Origin: Rhizobium phaseoli
GTDB taxonomy: Bacteria; Pseudomonadota; Alphaproteobacteria; Rhizobiales; Rhizobiaceae
NCBI RefSeq assembly: GCF_003985125.1
Contig: NZ_ML133574.1
Coordinates: 124,001-188,000, forward strand
DNA length: 64,000 nt
Direction of reading: 5' to 3'
The notes beneath the pieces are model-generated. The model saw only the letters and a list, made by a program, of their open reading frames with translations. It searched no databases and was not told where the DNA came from. The number at the start of each line of letters is the position of its first letter. Position 1 is the first letter of the stretch. Positions 1-8,535 of the stretch are shown in pieces. A program made the position numbers and the translations under genes.

Positions 1-673
1 CCGTCTCGCGCAGCGTGCGGCGCGTGATGAGCATGCTGATCGGCTCTGACGGCGGCTCGGCTTCACGCGTTGCAAGCGGCTGCACCATCGGCATCGGCAT
101 GGCGGCGGTATCGTTCATCGCCACCTGCACCGGCGCCGCGGGATTGTCGGGCATGGAGGGCCGCAATTCGACATCCGAAAGCAGCGGCATTGCCGCCGGC
201 GCATCCGGGTGGAAGAGGGTCGGATGGTCGATCGGCTGCGGCACCAGCTCGCCGTCGCTGATGATGACGGGGATGCCCGGCTCGGTCATCCCATAGAGCA
301 TTTTCGCAAAGGCGCCGGGCATGCGCACGCAGCCGTGCGAGGCCGGATAACGCGGCACGGAATTCGATTCATGCAGGGCGATGCCAGACCAGGTCAGTCT
401 TTGCATGAAGGGCATCGGGGCGGCCGAATAGAGATTGGATTCGTGGTATTTCTGCTTTTCGAGCACCGAGAAAATGCCGCTCGGCGTCGTGTGCCCGTCC
501 TTGCCGGTCGAGACCTTCGAGGTCGCCACGACCTCGGTGCCGTCATAGACCGCAAGCGACTGCTTGTTCTTCGAAACGAAGATCTGCAGCGTGCGCACAT
601 CCGCGGCAAAAGCAGGGTGCACGAGTGCGGTGGCCGACAGCAAGCCGAGGCCGAAGACGAAACGCGAGACCAT
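1..673 (-). CDS. L,D-transpeptidase (YkuD/ErfK family), C-terminus beyond window
   Basis: The gene runs off the left edge, so only the first 224 codons are visible. The start at 673 is followed by a typical signal peptide (MVSRF, a hydrophobic stretch, then cleavage near AFA-AD). A YkuD domain follows, with the catalytic motif HGCVRMPG; His is residue 113 and the nucleophilic Cys is residue 115. Enzymes of this family form 3-3 crosslinks in peptidoglycan or attach proteins to it in the periplasm. After the catalytic domain the visible C-terminal part is rich in Pro, Ala and Met and looks like a linker. It points the same way as dinB with about 100 bp between them, so it may or may not share a transcript. 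The family call is secure; the substrate is not known. Confidence 0.88.
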   Translation of the reverse strand, partial: MVSRFVFGLGLLSATALVHPAFAADVRTLQIFVSKNKQSLAVYDGTEVVATSKVSTGKDGHTTPSGIFSVLEKQKYHESNLYSAAPMPFMQRLTWSGIALHESNSVPRYPASHGCVRMPGAFAKMLYGMTEPGIPVIISDGELVPQPIDHPTLFHPDAPAAMPLLSDVELRPSMPDNPAAPVQVAMNDTAAMPMPMVQPLATREAEPPSEPISMLITRRTLRET

Positions 674-769
674 GATAACCAACCATACGCAATACTGGTC
701 CGGCACATTATGGGACGAAGTTTAAGGAAGATTTTATAGGCTGAATGAATGGCAGCCCAGGCTCACGCT

Positions 770-2092
770 TTATTGATCGCGCCTGCTGCTGCCGAAGGTG
801 TAGCCGGTCTCGACCGTGTTCTTGCCGAACTTGTCGCGCAGCTTGTCCATCGCCGCTTCGGCCGCCGCCCGCCGGCCTGACTGCCGGTCGATCAGATCGG
901 GTGGATCGGCGCGTGCGGCATCGCCGAGATCGGTGACGCCGATTCCGATCAGGCGGAATTTCGTGCCGTCTGTCTCCTTTTCGAGCAGCTTGAGCCCGAT
1001 GCGGAAGATCCTGTCGGCCAGCTGGGTCGGGTCCTCGAGCTTGCGGTTGCGGGTGCGCGTCTTGAAGTCGGCGCTCTTCATCTTCAGCACGACCGTGTGG
1101 CCGGCGATGTCGCCTTTCTTCAGGCGCCAGGAGACCTTTTCGGAAAGATTGCGCAGGATCGGCACCAGATCGTCGTAGCGCGAGATGTCGTCGAAGAAGG
1201 TCGTCTCGGCCGAGACGCTCTTGGCGGCATCGTTGAGATGCACCTCGCGGTCGTCGATGCCGCGCGACAGGCGGGCGAGCCGCTGGCCGATGCTGCCGTA
1301 GCGGCGCATCAGGTCGTTCTCCTCCATCTGCTGCAACTGGCTGATGGTGCGGATGCCATCCGCCTCCAGCGTCGCGGCAAGGACCTTGCCGACACCCCAG
1401 ATCGTGGTGACGGGACGCGGCGCCAGGAATTCGACCGCTTCTTCGCGGCCGATGACGGAAAAGCCGCGCGGCTTCTGCAGGTCGGAGGCGACCTTGGCGA
1501 GGAATTTGCAGTAGGAAAGACCGACCGAGACGGTGATGCCGATCTCCGTTTCGACCCGGCGGGCGAATTTGGCGAGCGTGCGCGCCGGCGGGTCGTGATG
1601 CAGCCGCTCGGTGCCGCCAAGTTCCAGAAAGGCCTCGTCGATCGACAGCGGCTGCACCAGCGGCGTCAGATCCTGCATCAGCGCCCGCACCTGGCGCCCG
1701 ACCCGGACATATTTCTCCATATCAGGACGGATGACGACGGCCTGTGGGCATGCCTCCAGCGCCTTGAACATCGGCATCGCCGAGCGCACGCCGTGGATGC
1801 GGGCGATGTAGCAGGCCGTGGAGACGACGCCGCGTTTGCCGCCGCCGATGATCACGGGCTTGTCGGCAAGGTCGGGATTGTCGCGCTTCTCGACAGCCGC
1901 GTAGAAGGCGTCGCAATCGATATGCGCAAGCGTCAGCGCATAGAGCTCGCGATGGCGCACCAGACGCGGACTGCCGCAGGATACGCAACGGCGCGCCTCG
2001 CCCTTCTGCTCGGCAAGGCAGTCGCGACAGAAGCCGGGTGTCTTGTCAGGCGCGGGCGTCATGGTGAGAACAAAGGTTGAACGTCGCGACAC
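770..2092 (-). CDS. dinB: DNA polymerase IV (Y-family translesion polymerase) with N-terminal Cys4 extension
   Basis: 440 residues. The Y-family palm is clear: HIDCDAFYAAVE holds catalytic Asp59, and SIDEAF holds Asp152 and Glu153. The helix-hairpin-helix thumb and little-finger domain follow. Pol IV extends primers across damaged bases and is normally induced by stress. Before the polymerase core there is an extra segment with two Cys pairs (residues 22/25 and 36/39) that looks like a small zinc ribbon; the E. coli enzyme lacks it. I chose the GTG start at 2092 because TTAAGGCG lies just upstream, while the internal ATG at 2062 has no visible ribosome binding site. Both starts keep the Cys cluster. 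Rhizobia often have more than one dinB, so the numbering of this copy is uncertain. Confidence 0.93.
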   Translation of the reverse strand: MSRRSTFVLTMTPAPDKTPGFCRDCLAEQKGEARRCVSCGSPRLVRHRELYALTLAHIDCDAFYAAVEKRDNPDLADKPVIIGGGKRGVVSTACYIARIHGVRSAMPMFKALEACPQAVVIRPDMEKYVRVGRQVRALMQDLTPLVQPLSIDEAFLELGGTERLHHDPPARTLAKFARRVETEIGITVSVGLSYCKFLAKVASDLQKPRGFSVIGREEAVEFLAPRPVTTIWGVGKVLAATLEADGIRTISQLQQMEENDLMRRYGSIGQRLARLSRGIDDREVHLNDAAKSVSAETTFFDDISRYDDLVPILRNLSEKVSWRLKKGDIAGHTVVLKMKSADFKTRTRNRKLEDPTQLADRIFRIGLKLLEKETDGTKFRLIGIGVTDLGDAARADPPDLIDRQSGRRAAAEAAMDKLRDKFGKNTVETGYTFGSSRRDQ

Positions 2093-2132
2093 TACGCCTT
2101 AAGCTGACGAGTCTCAAGAGAGGCTGGGAGCT

Positions 2133-2726
2133 TTGCCTTTGGATAACGATCTTCGTTTCGAGCCGGTGACGGCGGAACGCTTGGGCGACTTCGAAACCCT
2201 GTTCGGGCCGCAGGGCGCTTTCTACAATTGCTGGTGTGTGGCGCTGCGGCTGCCGCATGCAGTGAGGACGAAAATGGCGGCCGACGAGCGCAAGGCGCAT
2301 ATGCAGGAGCGGATCGAGGCAGGGCCGCCGCCGGGCATCCTCTGTTATGCCGGTGGCGAGCCGGTCGCCTGGGTGCAGGTCGGGCCGCGCCACGACGTGC
2401 CGCAGTTCAATTCGCCGCGCACTGTGTCGCGGCCGCTGGAAGAGGGCGATGCGCAGGATCCGTCGATCTGGGCCGTCAGCTGCTTCTTCCTGCTGCCCAG
2501 GCTGCGCGGCAAGAGAATGAGCCACCGGCTGCTCGCCGGGGCGATCGATCATGCCAGGCGCCAGGGCGCACGGCTCATCGAAGCCTGTCCGATTGACCAC
2601 GTGAAGCAGTCGAAATCGGTGACGCTCTGCATCGGCTCGACGGCGATCTTTGACGCGGCCGGGTTCGAGACTGTGGCAAGGCGCAAGGACGGACGGCCGC
2701 TCATGCGGCTGGAATTGCGCGGCTGA
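2133..2726 (+). CDS. GNAT-family N-acetyltransferase
   Basis: 197 residues with a TTG start preceded by GGGAG. The N-terminal half has an aromatic/Cys stretch (FYNCWC) and the C-terminal half has the GNAT acetyl-CoA site region: a hydrophobic strand (WAVSCFFLLP), then RLRGKRMSHRLL, which resembles the pyrophosphate-binding loop Q/RxxGxG/A with the last positions altered. Such proteins transfer an acetyl group from acetyl-CoA to an amine; the substrate cannot be told from sequence. The gene is divergent from dinB and its last 26 bases overlap the 3' end of the opposite-strand HAD gene. Confidence 0.78.
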   Translation: MPLDNDLRFEPVTAERLGDFETLFGPQGAFYNCWCVALRLPHAVRTKMAADERKAHMQERIEAGPPPGILCYAGGEPVAWVQVGPRHDVPQFNSPRTVSRPLEEGDAQDPSIWAVSCFFLLPRLRGKRMSHRLLAGAIDHARRQGARLIEACPIDHVKQSKSVTLCIGSTAIFDAAGFETVARRKDGRPLMRLELRG

Positions 2727-3369
2727 ACGAGCCGCCAAGGAAATGCGCCTCGATCAGCTCGGCCGCATGCGCCCAGTCGATGGCGCGGGTGATGTCGTCG
2801 GCCGCTGCCGGCGCGAAACGATGGACCGATGATTCCGGCATCAGGTGAATGAGCAGGCAATCGGCCACATGGTCCCTGACGGAATGCAGATTGTGCGCCA
2901 TATCATCTATGAAGGCGACGGGAAAGGAGCGGCTGGCATGCAGCGCGTGGACGATCGGCCCCTTGGGCTGCTCGCTGGCAAGCAGAGGAAAGAGCAGCCC
3001 GGCACTGTCCAGCAGGCGGCGGCGCTGATCCCGGAACCGTGGCGGCATCGCCGTCAGGAACAGGATATCGGCCTCCTGCGAAAGCCGGTCGAGCGTTTCG
3101 ACGACGTGGTCGACTGGCGTCTGCCACAGTTCCTGCGCTTCGAAAAAGTCTTCGATCAGCCGGCTGACCTGTTGGCTCTCGATCTCCGTACCGTCCGCTG
3201 TCGAAACGATGTTGCCGTGCAGCCGGAACGATCGCGGCAGGAATTCATGGCCCAGGCTTTGAAGAAAGAGCTGGAAAGGATCGATGAACCGCAGCACGAC
3301 ATCGTCGACGTCACAGACGATCAGCGGCCGCTCGCCGAGTCGGATATGCGAAATATCGAGCTCGGTCAC
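2701..3369 (-). CDS. HAD-superfamily hydrolase-like protein
   Basis: 222 residues. HAD motif I is present as VCDVDDVV near residues 18-25, motif II as LTAMP near the middle, and motif IV as FIDDM near residue 155, which together make a phosphatase-type active site plausible. The motif I second Asp position is Asp, as in phosphotransfer enzymes of this superfamily. The substrate is unknown. It ends 2 bases before the start side of the DUF3572 gene and overlaps the convergent GNAT gene by 26 bp. With the DUF3572 gene it probably forms a two-gene leftward unit. Confidence 0.75.
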   Translation of the reverse strand: MTELDISHIRLGERPLIVCDVDDVVLRFIDPFQLFLQSLGHEFLPRSFRLHGNIVSTADGTEIESQQVSRLIEDFFEAQELWQTPVDHVVETLDRLSQEADILFLTAMPPRFRDQRRRLLDSAGLLFPLLASEQPKGPIVHALHASRSFPVAFIDDMAHNLHSVRDHVADCLLIHLMPESSVHRFAPAAADDITRAIDWAHAAELIEAHFLGGSFSRAIPAA

Positions 3370-3371
3370 GC

Positions 3372-3680
3372 TCAGTATTCTCCGGAATCGAGACCCGGCG
3401 AGGAGAAATGCCGCCAGGCGGCGGTCACCGTCTCCGGACTGAGACCGCTCGCCGTGCAGAAGGCCATCGCCGTCGGCTCGTGGTTCATCAGGAAATCCAT
3501 CATGCCGGCGAGGAAGCCCGGATCGTTGACGGCGTCGCGCACCTGGCCGGGCGCCACGCCGGTGAGCGCCAGGAAGCGGCCGAACATGTCGGGATCGTCG
3601 GCAAGCCAGCCGAGCACGGCGATCGCCGTCTCGTGCGGGTCGGCCGCCAGTTGTTTCGAAGTCTTGAAGTTGCTTTGCAT
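3372..3680 (-). CDS. DUF3572 family protein
   Basis: 102 residues, acidic, alpha-helical in appearance, without a signal peptide or membrane segment. I recognise the pattern (DPHETAIAVLGWLADDPDMFGRF) as the DUF3572 family of alphaproteobacteria, which is commonly found next to divK. No function is established. It is divergent from divK, with a 133-bp intergenic space that should hold both promoters, and it is followed 2 bp later by the HAD gene on the same strand. Confidence 0.8.
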   Translation of the reverse strand: MQSNFKTSKQLAADPHETAIAVLGWLADDPDMFGRFLALTGVAPGQVRDAVNDPGFLAGMMDFLMNHEPTAMAFCTASGLSPETVTAAWRHFSSPGLDSGEY

Positions 3681-3813
3681 TTCGAGGGGTAAGTTACCTT
3701 TTCTTCAACCAAATACCGCTAGCGTGCGCTATCGGTTTCACGGAGCTCTTCATCCGCATGTGCCTTTCTCATGGGACGAACCGCTGCGCGAACGGACGTA
3801 GGGACAGCTTGTC

Positions 3814-4185
3814 ATGCCCAAACAGGTGATGATTGTAGAAGATAACGAGCTCAACATGAAGCTCTTTCGCGACCTCATCGAGGCGTCCGGCTATACCACG
3901 ATCCAGACGAGAAACGGCATGGAGGCGCTCGATTTGGCGCGCAAGCATCGCCCCGACCTCATCCTCATGGATATCCAGCTCCCCGAAGTCTCCGGCCTGG
4001 AAGTCACCAAATGGCTGAAGGAAGACGACGAGCTGCATGTGATTCCCGTCATCGCCGTCACGGCTTTCGCGATGAAGGGCGACGAGGAGCGGATCCGCCA
4101 GGGCGGCTGCGAGGCCTATGTTTCCAAGCCGATCTCGGTTCCGAAATTCATCGAGACGATCAAGACCTATCTGGGCGATGCCTGA
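3814..4185 (+). CDS. divK: Single-domain response regulator DivK
   Basis: 123 residues, a lone receiver domain. The acidic pair is Glu9/Asp10 (IVEDNE), the phosphorylated Asp is Asp53 (LILMDIQLPE), the switch Thr is in VTAFA, and the conserved Lys is in SKPIS. In Caulobacter and rhizobia DivK is phosphorylated by PleC/DivJ-type kinases and acts through DivL on the CckA-CtrA pathway that controls cell division and asymmetry. The gene lies 18 bp upstream of pleD, the classical divK-pleD arrangement, and the two are probably cotranscribed. Confidence 0.96.
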   Translation: MPKQVMIVEDNELNMKLFRDLIEASGYTTIQTRNGMEALDLARKHRPDLILMDIQLPEVSGLEVTKWLKEDDELHVIPVIAVTAFAMKGDEERIRQGGCEAYVSKPISVPKFIETIKTYLGDA

Positions 4186-4203
4186 CGCATCGGAAAGACG
4201 CTT

Positions 4204-5577
4204 ATGACTGCGCGAATACTGGTGGTTGACGATATTCCGGCCAACGTGAAGCTGCTTGAAGCGCGGCTGCTCGCGGAGTATTTCGACGTGATGACCGCCG
4301 CCGACGGCCACGAGGCGCTGGCAATCTGCGAGCGCAACCAGGTCGATCTGATCCTGCTCGACATCATGATGCCCGGTATCGATGGTTTCGAGGTCTGCGA
4401 GCGGCTGAAGGCCAGCCAGAAGACCGCCCATATCCCCGTCGTCATGGTCACGGCGCTCGACCAGCCGGCCGACCGCGTGCGTGGCCTGAAGGCCGGCGCC
4501 GACGATTTCCTCACCAAACCGGTCAATGATCTGCAGCTGATCTCACGGGTAAAGAGCCTGCTGCGGCTGAAAACTTTGAGCGATGAGCTGCGCATCCGCG
4601 CCGACACCGCCCATACGATGGGCATGGGCGATCTCATGCGGACAGGCGAGGGCCGCGCAGACGAAGCCGGCCAGGTGTTGCTGGTCGATGGCCGCGCCAA
4701 TTCGCAGGAACGCATCGTCAGGGCGCTGAAGCCCGTCGCCGATGTGCTTGCCCTGTCCGATCCGCAGGCAGCCCTCTTCGAAGCCGCCGAACACGCCTTC
4801 GACCTCGTTATCGTCAACGCCAATTTCGACGACTACGATCCGCTTCGCCTCTGCTCGCAATTGCGATCGCTGGAGCGCACACGCTTCCTGCCGATCCTGA
4901 TCATCACCGAGCAGGGGGCTGACGAGATGGTCGTGCGCGCGCTCGATCTCGGCGTCAACGATTATATCGTCCGTCCGGTCGACCCGAACGAGCTGGTTGC
5001 CCGCAGCCTGACGCAGATCCGTCGCAAGCGCTACAACGATCGTCTGCGCGCCAGCGTCAAGCAGACGATCGAGCTTGCCGTGACCGACCCGCTGACCGGA
5101 CTTTACAACAGGCGTTATCTCGACAATCACCTGAACGTGCTCTTCAATCGCTCGATGGCGCGGGGCCGTCCGCTGTCGGTGCTGATCACCGATATCGACC
5201 GTTTCAAGCAGGTGAACGACACCTACGGCCATGACGGTGGTGACGAAGTGCTGCGCGAATTCGCAAACCGCGTTCGTTCGACCATCCGCGGCGCCGATCT
5301 CGCCTGCCGCTACGGCGGGGAGGAGTTCGTCGTTGCCATGCCGGACACGTCGCCGGAAGTGGCCGCGGCTGTCGCCGAGCGCTTGCGCGCCGCGGTCGAG
5401 AGCGCCCCCTTCATGCTGAAGCACGCCGGACAAGCGCTCAATGTCACCGCTTCCTTCGGCATCGCCTCACGGATGGGCACGGTACTGACACCGGACCAGC
5501 TGATGAAGCAGGCCGATCTTGCGCTCTACGAGGCCAAGAATACCGGTCGCAATCGCGTGGTTGCCGCGGCCGCCTGA
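4204..5577 (+). CDS. pleD: Response regulator diguanylate cyclase PleD
   Basis: 457 residues with three domains: an N-terminal receiver with phospho-acceptor Asp53 (LILLDIMMP), a second degenerate receiver around residues 155-275, and a GGDEF cyclase domain from about 290. The active-site signature is GGEEF at 371-375, and RGAD at 362-365 matches the RxxD inhibitory site for product feedback by cyclic di-GMP. PleD makes cyclic di-GMP after phosphorylation drives dimerisation, and acts in the motile-to-sessile transition. No transcriptional terminator is obvious immediately after the stop codon. Confidence 0.96.
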   Translation: MTARILVVDDIPANVKLLEARLLAEYFDVMTAADGHEALAICERNQVDLILLDIMMPGIDGFEVCERLKASQKTAHIPVVMVTALDQPADRVRGLKAGADDFLTKPVNDLQLISRVKSLLRLKTLSDELRIRADTAHTMGMGDLMRTGEGRADEAGQVLLVDGRANSQERIVRALKPVADVLALSDPQAALFEAAEHAFDLVIVNANFDDYDPLRLCSQLRSLERTRFLPILIITEQGADEMVVRALDLGVNDYIVRPVDPNELVARSLTQIRRKRYNDRLRASVKQTIELAVTDPLTGLYNRRYLDNHLNVLFNRSMARGRPLSVLITDIDRFKQVNDTYGHDGGDEVLREFANRVRSTIRGADLACRYGGEEFVVAMPDTSPEVAAAVAERLRAAVESAPFMLKHAGQALNVTASFGIASRMGTVLTPDQLMKQADLALYEAKNTGRNRVVAAAA

Positions 5578-6040
5578 CGAATCACGCGGCGTGCTTTACG
5601 GCCATTTGCGAGTTTTCCACTGCCGTAAGCGAATTATTACCGATTTGTAACCTTCGCCCCTGCGACGCGCGCCGAAAATTTTGCAACCCGATAGCCCAAA
5701 AATGGACTCTAGGCGTTGCTGTGGATAATGGTGGCGTGCGACAGTTTCTGGAATGCCGGGCGGCGCTCGGAATGAAATGGGGACTATAAAGGAATGTCTG
5801 CTGACAAGAGGGTCAAATAGAGGGCGGCGACGTCACCTCACGTAAGGGGAGGGGCGGCTTAAGTTATTAAGTTATAGTGTCGAATTTCTTCTGGGCTTTT
5901 GGTACTAGGCTTTGGAGGCAAGCACAGGCGTCAAATCTTTGTGTGTGTCAAAACTGGACTTTTAACCATAGAATCAAGCTCACAAAATTCATCATTAAGA
6001 ATTTGTTGATTTTCTTTCATTTCTGCGCAAATTATCGGCT

Positions 6041-6235
6041 CATAACAGAAGTGCTCCCGTAGAGGAGCTGTCCGATACCCCATGATGCTCAGGTCCGCCG
6101 CATCTCCTGGGTCGTGGGGTCGGTCGGCTGGTAGGCAAGTCATAACGGTTCCTCGTGCCGTTTTGCATGCTGGCCGACCCCCTTTCAGGAAAACGCCGTC
6201 ACTTCCCGAAGATGGAAGGGCGGCGTTTCTTGTTT
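6041..6235 (+). ncRNA. Candidate structured small RNA with intrinsic terminator
   Basis: Four stem-loops lie in series. The first is GCTCC/GGAGC at 6053-6068. The second is strong: ACCCCATGA at 6077-6085 pairs with TCGTGGGGT at 6112-6120, and inside it CTCAGG pairs with CCTGGG. The third pairs 6121-6128 with 6169-6176; it can be extended into 6116-6120, which would compete with stem two. The last is a terminator hairpin at 6190-6229. A poor promoter match (TTGATT at 6006, AAATTA at 6029, 17-bp spacing) would start the RNA near 6041. The neighbouring genes are not positioned for it to be a leader of either. I could not match it to SRP RNA, 6S, tmRNA or RNase P RNA. The 5' end is a guess. Confidence 0.42.
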
Positions 6236-6236
6236 G
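6190..6236 (+). terminator. Intrinsic terminator of the candidate small RNA
   Basis: AAAACGCCG at the left pairs with CGGCGTTT at the right, with an inner CTTCC/GGAAG continuation and a short loop, followed by the T-rich TTCTTGTTT. Confidence 0.6.
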
Positions 6237-6272
6237 CGCTAACATTGTCAAAACACCATCGTTCCGGGCAAT

Positions 6273-6306
6273 AAAAAACGCGCAACCCGAGGGCGCGCGC
6301 TTTTTT
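6273..6306 (-). terminator. Intrinsic terminator downstream of rpmG
   Basis: On the minus strand a GC-rich hairpin (GCGCG arms) is flanked by A and T runs on both sides, so it could work in both directions. It lies 21 bp after the rpmG stop codon. Confidence 0.65.
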
Positions 6307-6326
6307 GAAATCCTGAGGCCAAGTGA

Positions 6327-6494
6327 TTACTTGATCTTGGTTTCCTTGAACTCGACATGCTTCTTAGCAATCGGGTCATACTTCGTCTTCGTCATCTTGT
6401 CCGTCATCGTACGGCTGTTCTTCGTCGTGACGTAGAAGAAACCGGTGTCGGCTGTCGACAGCAGCTTGATCTTGATTGTTGTAGCCTTGGCCAT
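6327..6494 (-). CDS. rpmG: 50S ribosomal protein L33
   Basis: 55 residues, starting MAKATTIKIKLL and ending KETKIK. The length and the central TGFFYVTTKN pattern are typical of bL33, a small protein of the large ribosomal subunit near the E site. This is the Cys-free form, which does not bind zinc. It stands alone, 93 bp from the MFS gene upstream on the same strand, with its own terminator. The start at 6494 is preceded by an AAGGCAGG-type ribosome binding site. Confidence 0.95.
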   Translation of the reverse strand: MAKATTIKIKLLSTADTGFFYVTTKNSRTMTDKMTKTKYDPIAKKHVEFKETKIK

Positions 6495-6587
6495 GGTCGT
6501 CCTGCCTTTAAGAAAATGAAAGCCGTGGAAGCCGGATGAGGCTCCACGGCAAATTCTGGCGCGAAACTACGAATCCCGCCCGAAAAG

Positions 6588-7772
6588 TCAAGTCCGTTTT
6601 CGAATGAACATTAATCTGATGCCGGAAAGTAGGGCGTAGAAGCCGAAGAAGGCGGCAATCGCCCAGGCAAAACCGTTATTTCCGGCGACATCGATCGCTG
6701 CGCCGATCGCCTGCGGCCCGGCCACGGTTCCCATCGCATAACAGAAGACGAAGGCGGCATTGGCCGCCGCCAGATCGGAACCGGTCAGACGCGAGCCGAG
6801 ATGGGCAAGGCCGACCGTATAGAGGCCGGAGACGCAGCCGCCCCAGAACAGCAGGAGCCCGGCCATCAGCAGCCAGTTGTCGACCAGCACCGGCAGCATC
6901 ATCGAGCCGACGAAGCCCATCAGTGCCATGCCGGCTAGAAGCGGCCGCTTGTCGGGGATGCGGTCGGAAAGCAGGCCGAGCGGGATCTGAAAAATGACGT
7001 TGCCGACGCCCATCATGGTGAGCAGAAGAGCGGCCTGCGATTCGGTAAAATGGGCGCGCACGGCAAAGATCGGGAAAAGCGACAGTCCGCCGGCTTCCAC
7101 GGCGCCGAAGATGAAGACGGCCGCCGTCGCCGTCGGAACCAGGAAAACGTAGCGCATGAAATGCAGCTCCGGCTTTTCTTCCAGGATCGGGCTCTCGTAG
7201 CGGGCGATGAAGATCGGAATGGCGGCAAGCAGGATGGCGCCGGCGCCAACCAGGAAAGGCAAGATGCCGTCGCTGCCAAGCAGCGAAAAGAGCAGCGGCC
7301 CGGCGGCAAAGCCCAGAGAAAGCACGGTCGCATAAATGCCGAGAACGAAGCCGCGCTTGGATGGCGGCGAGGCGGCATTGATCCAGAATTCGGAGAGGAT
7401 GAACAGCGTCGTCGTTGCGCCATGGAAGGCGAAACGCAGCGGAAACCACATCCAGAAATCCTCGGCATAATAGAAGCCGAGTGCGCTCAGCGCCGAGATC
7501 AGCACAGCCCAGAGCATTGTCGGCGCAACACCATATTTATGGGCGAGCTTGGTGGTAACAGGCGCGGCGGCCATCGCCGCAATGCCCGCCATCGCCGTAT
7601 TGAGCCCGATCAGCGTGGATGAAATGCCGCGTTTTTCAAGGATGATGCTGAGCAGCGGAAGTCCGAGGCCGATTGCGATACCGACGGCTGATATCGACGA
7701 GATGGCTGCCACCAGAGAAGGCCAATGGATTTCTTCGACATCGCCCGGTGTGCCGTTTCTCGGCTGAGACAT
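6588..7772 (-). CDS. Major facilitator superfamily transporter
   Basis: 394 residues with about twelve hydrophobic segments and a cytoplasmic loop in the middle, as expected for a 12-helix MFS permease of the inner membrane. The loop between helices 2 and 3 (TKLAHKYG) and its counterpart in the second half (GLLSDRIPDKRP) fit the family's G-x-x-x-D-R-x-G-R-type motif. Sequence reading suggests an efflux-like subgroup but does not identify a substrate. It lies upstream of rpmG on the same strand. Confidence 0.85.
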   Translation of the reverse strand: MSQPRNGTPGDVEEIHWPSLVAAISSISAVGIAIGLGLPLLSIILEKRGISSTLIGLNTAMAGIAAMAAAPVTTKLAHKYGVAPTMLWAVLISALSALGFYYAEDFWMWFPLRFAFHGATTTLFILSEFWINAASPPSKRGFVLGIYATVLSLGFAAGPLLFSLLGSDGILPFLVGAGAILLAAIPIFIARYESPILEEKPELHFMRYVFLVPTATAAVFIFGAVEAGGLSLFPIFAVRAHFTESQAALLLTMMGVGNVIFQIPLGLLSDRIPDKRPLLAGMALMGFVGSMMLPVLVDNWLLMAGLLLFWGGCVSGLYTVGLAHLGSRLTGSDLAAANAAFVFCYAMGTVAGPQAIGAAIDVAGNNGFAWAIAAFFGFYALLSGIRLMFIRKRT

Positions 7773-8018
7773 TTATCCATCCTTAGAAAGCTTCGCGAGC
7801 GAATCGGCCGGTCGCTTCGCATAGAAAGACACGGACGTGCCAAATCCCGGTGACGAGCAGCGTTTCGCAGTATTTCCGATGTGAGTGACCGCCTGCGGAA
7901 TGTAAAGCCTGTTCAGACAAGAAAAGCTTACCATGTCAAGTCGTTGAGGATCGACGACGCCCGCGTGTCGGTGGAGGGCAGCCACTACACGTTAAATATG
8001 TCTGGAAGGTGAAGGCGT

Positions 8019-8471
8019 TCAATCCGGCCGTCGGGGAAGGTCGTAATCATCAGGGCCGTCGCTCTCCCCGCCGAAACCGTGCATGCGCAGCGCCCATTGC
8101 AGGCCGATGACGCCGCCTTTGATCGGCTGGATCGAGGCAAGCGCGGTGATGACGGTGATCGGCGCCCAGATGGCGAGATGAACCCATACCGGCAGAACGA
8201 AGGTCATGTCGGTCAGCATGTAACCGCCGACGAGGACGTGGCCGAGGACGAGGATGACGATATAGGGCGGCTGGTCGTCCGAGCGGTGATGGTGCATCGC
8301 CTCGCCGCAGGCGGCGCAATGATCGACCGGTTTCAGGAAAGCGCGAAAGAGCTTGCCATCGCCGCAGGCCGGACAGCGGTTCATCAGCCCGCGCAGGATC
8401 GAGCGCCGGAGCGGGCGTTCGACCGCGGGCGTGTCCCCATAGCGGACCGTGGGATCGGTTTGTGTGCCCAT
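8019..8471 (-). CDS. DUF983 family membrane protein
   Basis: 150 residues. The N-terminal half has two Cys pairs (CPACG and CAACGE, about residues 33-57) that look like a zinc ribbon. The C-terminal half has two hydrophobic segments likely to span the membrane. This combination is the DUF983 family of alphaproteobacteria, of unknown function. It follows rnr on the same strand with a 64-bp gap and may belong to the topA-rnr transcript. Confidence 0.83.
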   Translation of the reverse strand: MGTQTDPTVRYGDTPAVERPLRRSILRGLMNRCPACGDGKLFRAFLKPVDHCAACGEAMHHHRSDDQPPYIVILVLGHVLVGGYMLTDMTFVLPVWVHLAIWAPITVITALASIQPIKGGVIGLQWALRMHGFGGESDGPDDYDLPRRPD

Positions 8472-8535
8472 CGCATGTTCCTTTTCAGCCCCAAAGCGCG
8501 GGGCTCCTGAATCAGGCTTGATGCCGTGAGGTGCG

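Larger units (their letters stand above)
5578..6326. other. 749-bp gene-free region after pleD
   Basis: No convincing protein-coding gene is seen on either strand. The stretch from about 5860 to 6050 is much richer in A+T than the flanking genes. From about 6050 onward the sequence becomes GC-rich and folds into several stem-loops, ending in an intrinsic terminator; this part is listed separately as a candidate small RNA. The last part holds the rpmG terminator. The short open frames here lack family matches and ribosome binding sites. Confidence 0.7.

Noticed and set aside
5855..5880. CtrA-like TTAA repeats after pleD
   Set aside because: The two TTAA units are only four bases apart; the CtrA site needs seven, and no target gene follows.
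6327..6494. rpmG reading frame overlapped by longer + strand frames (6082-6435, 6357-6539)
   Set aside because: The minus-strand product is a clear L33; the + strand frames have no family resemblance.
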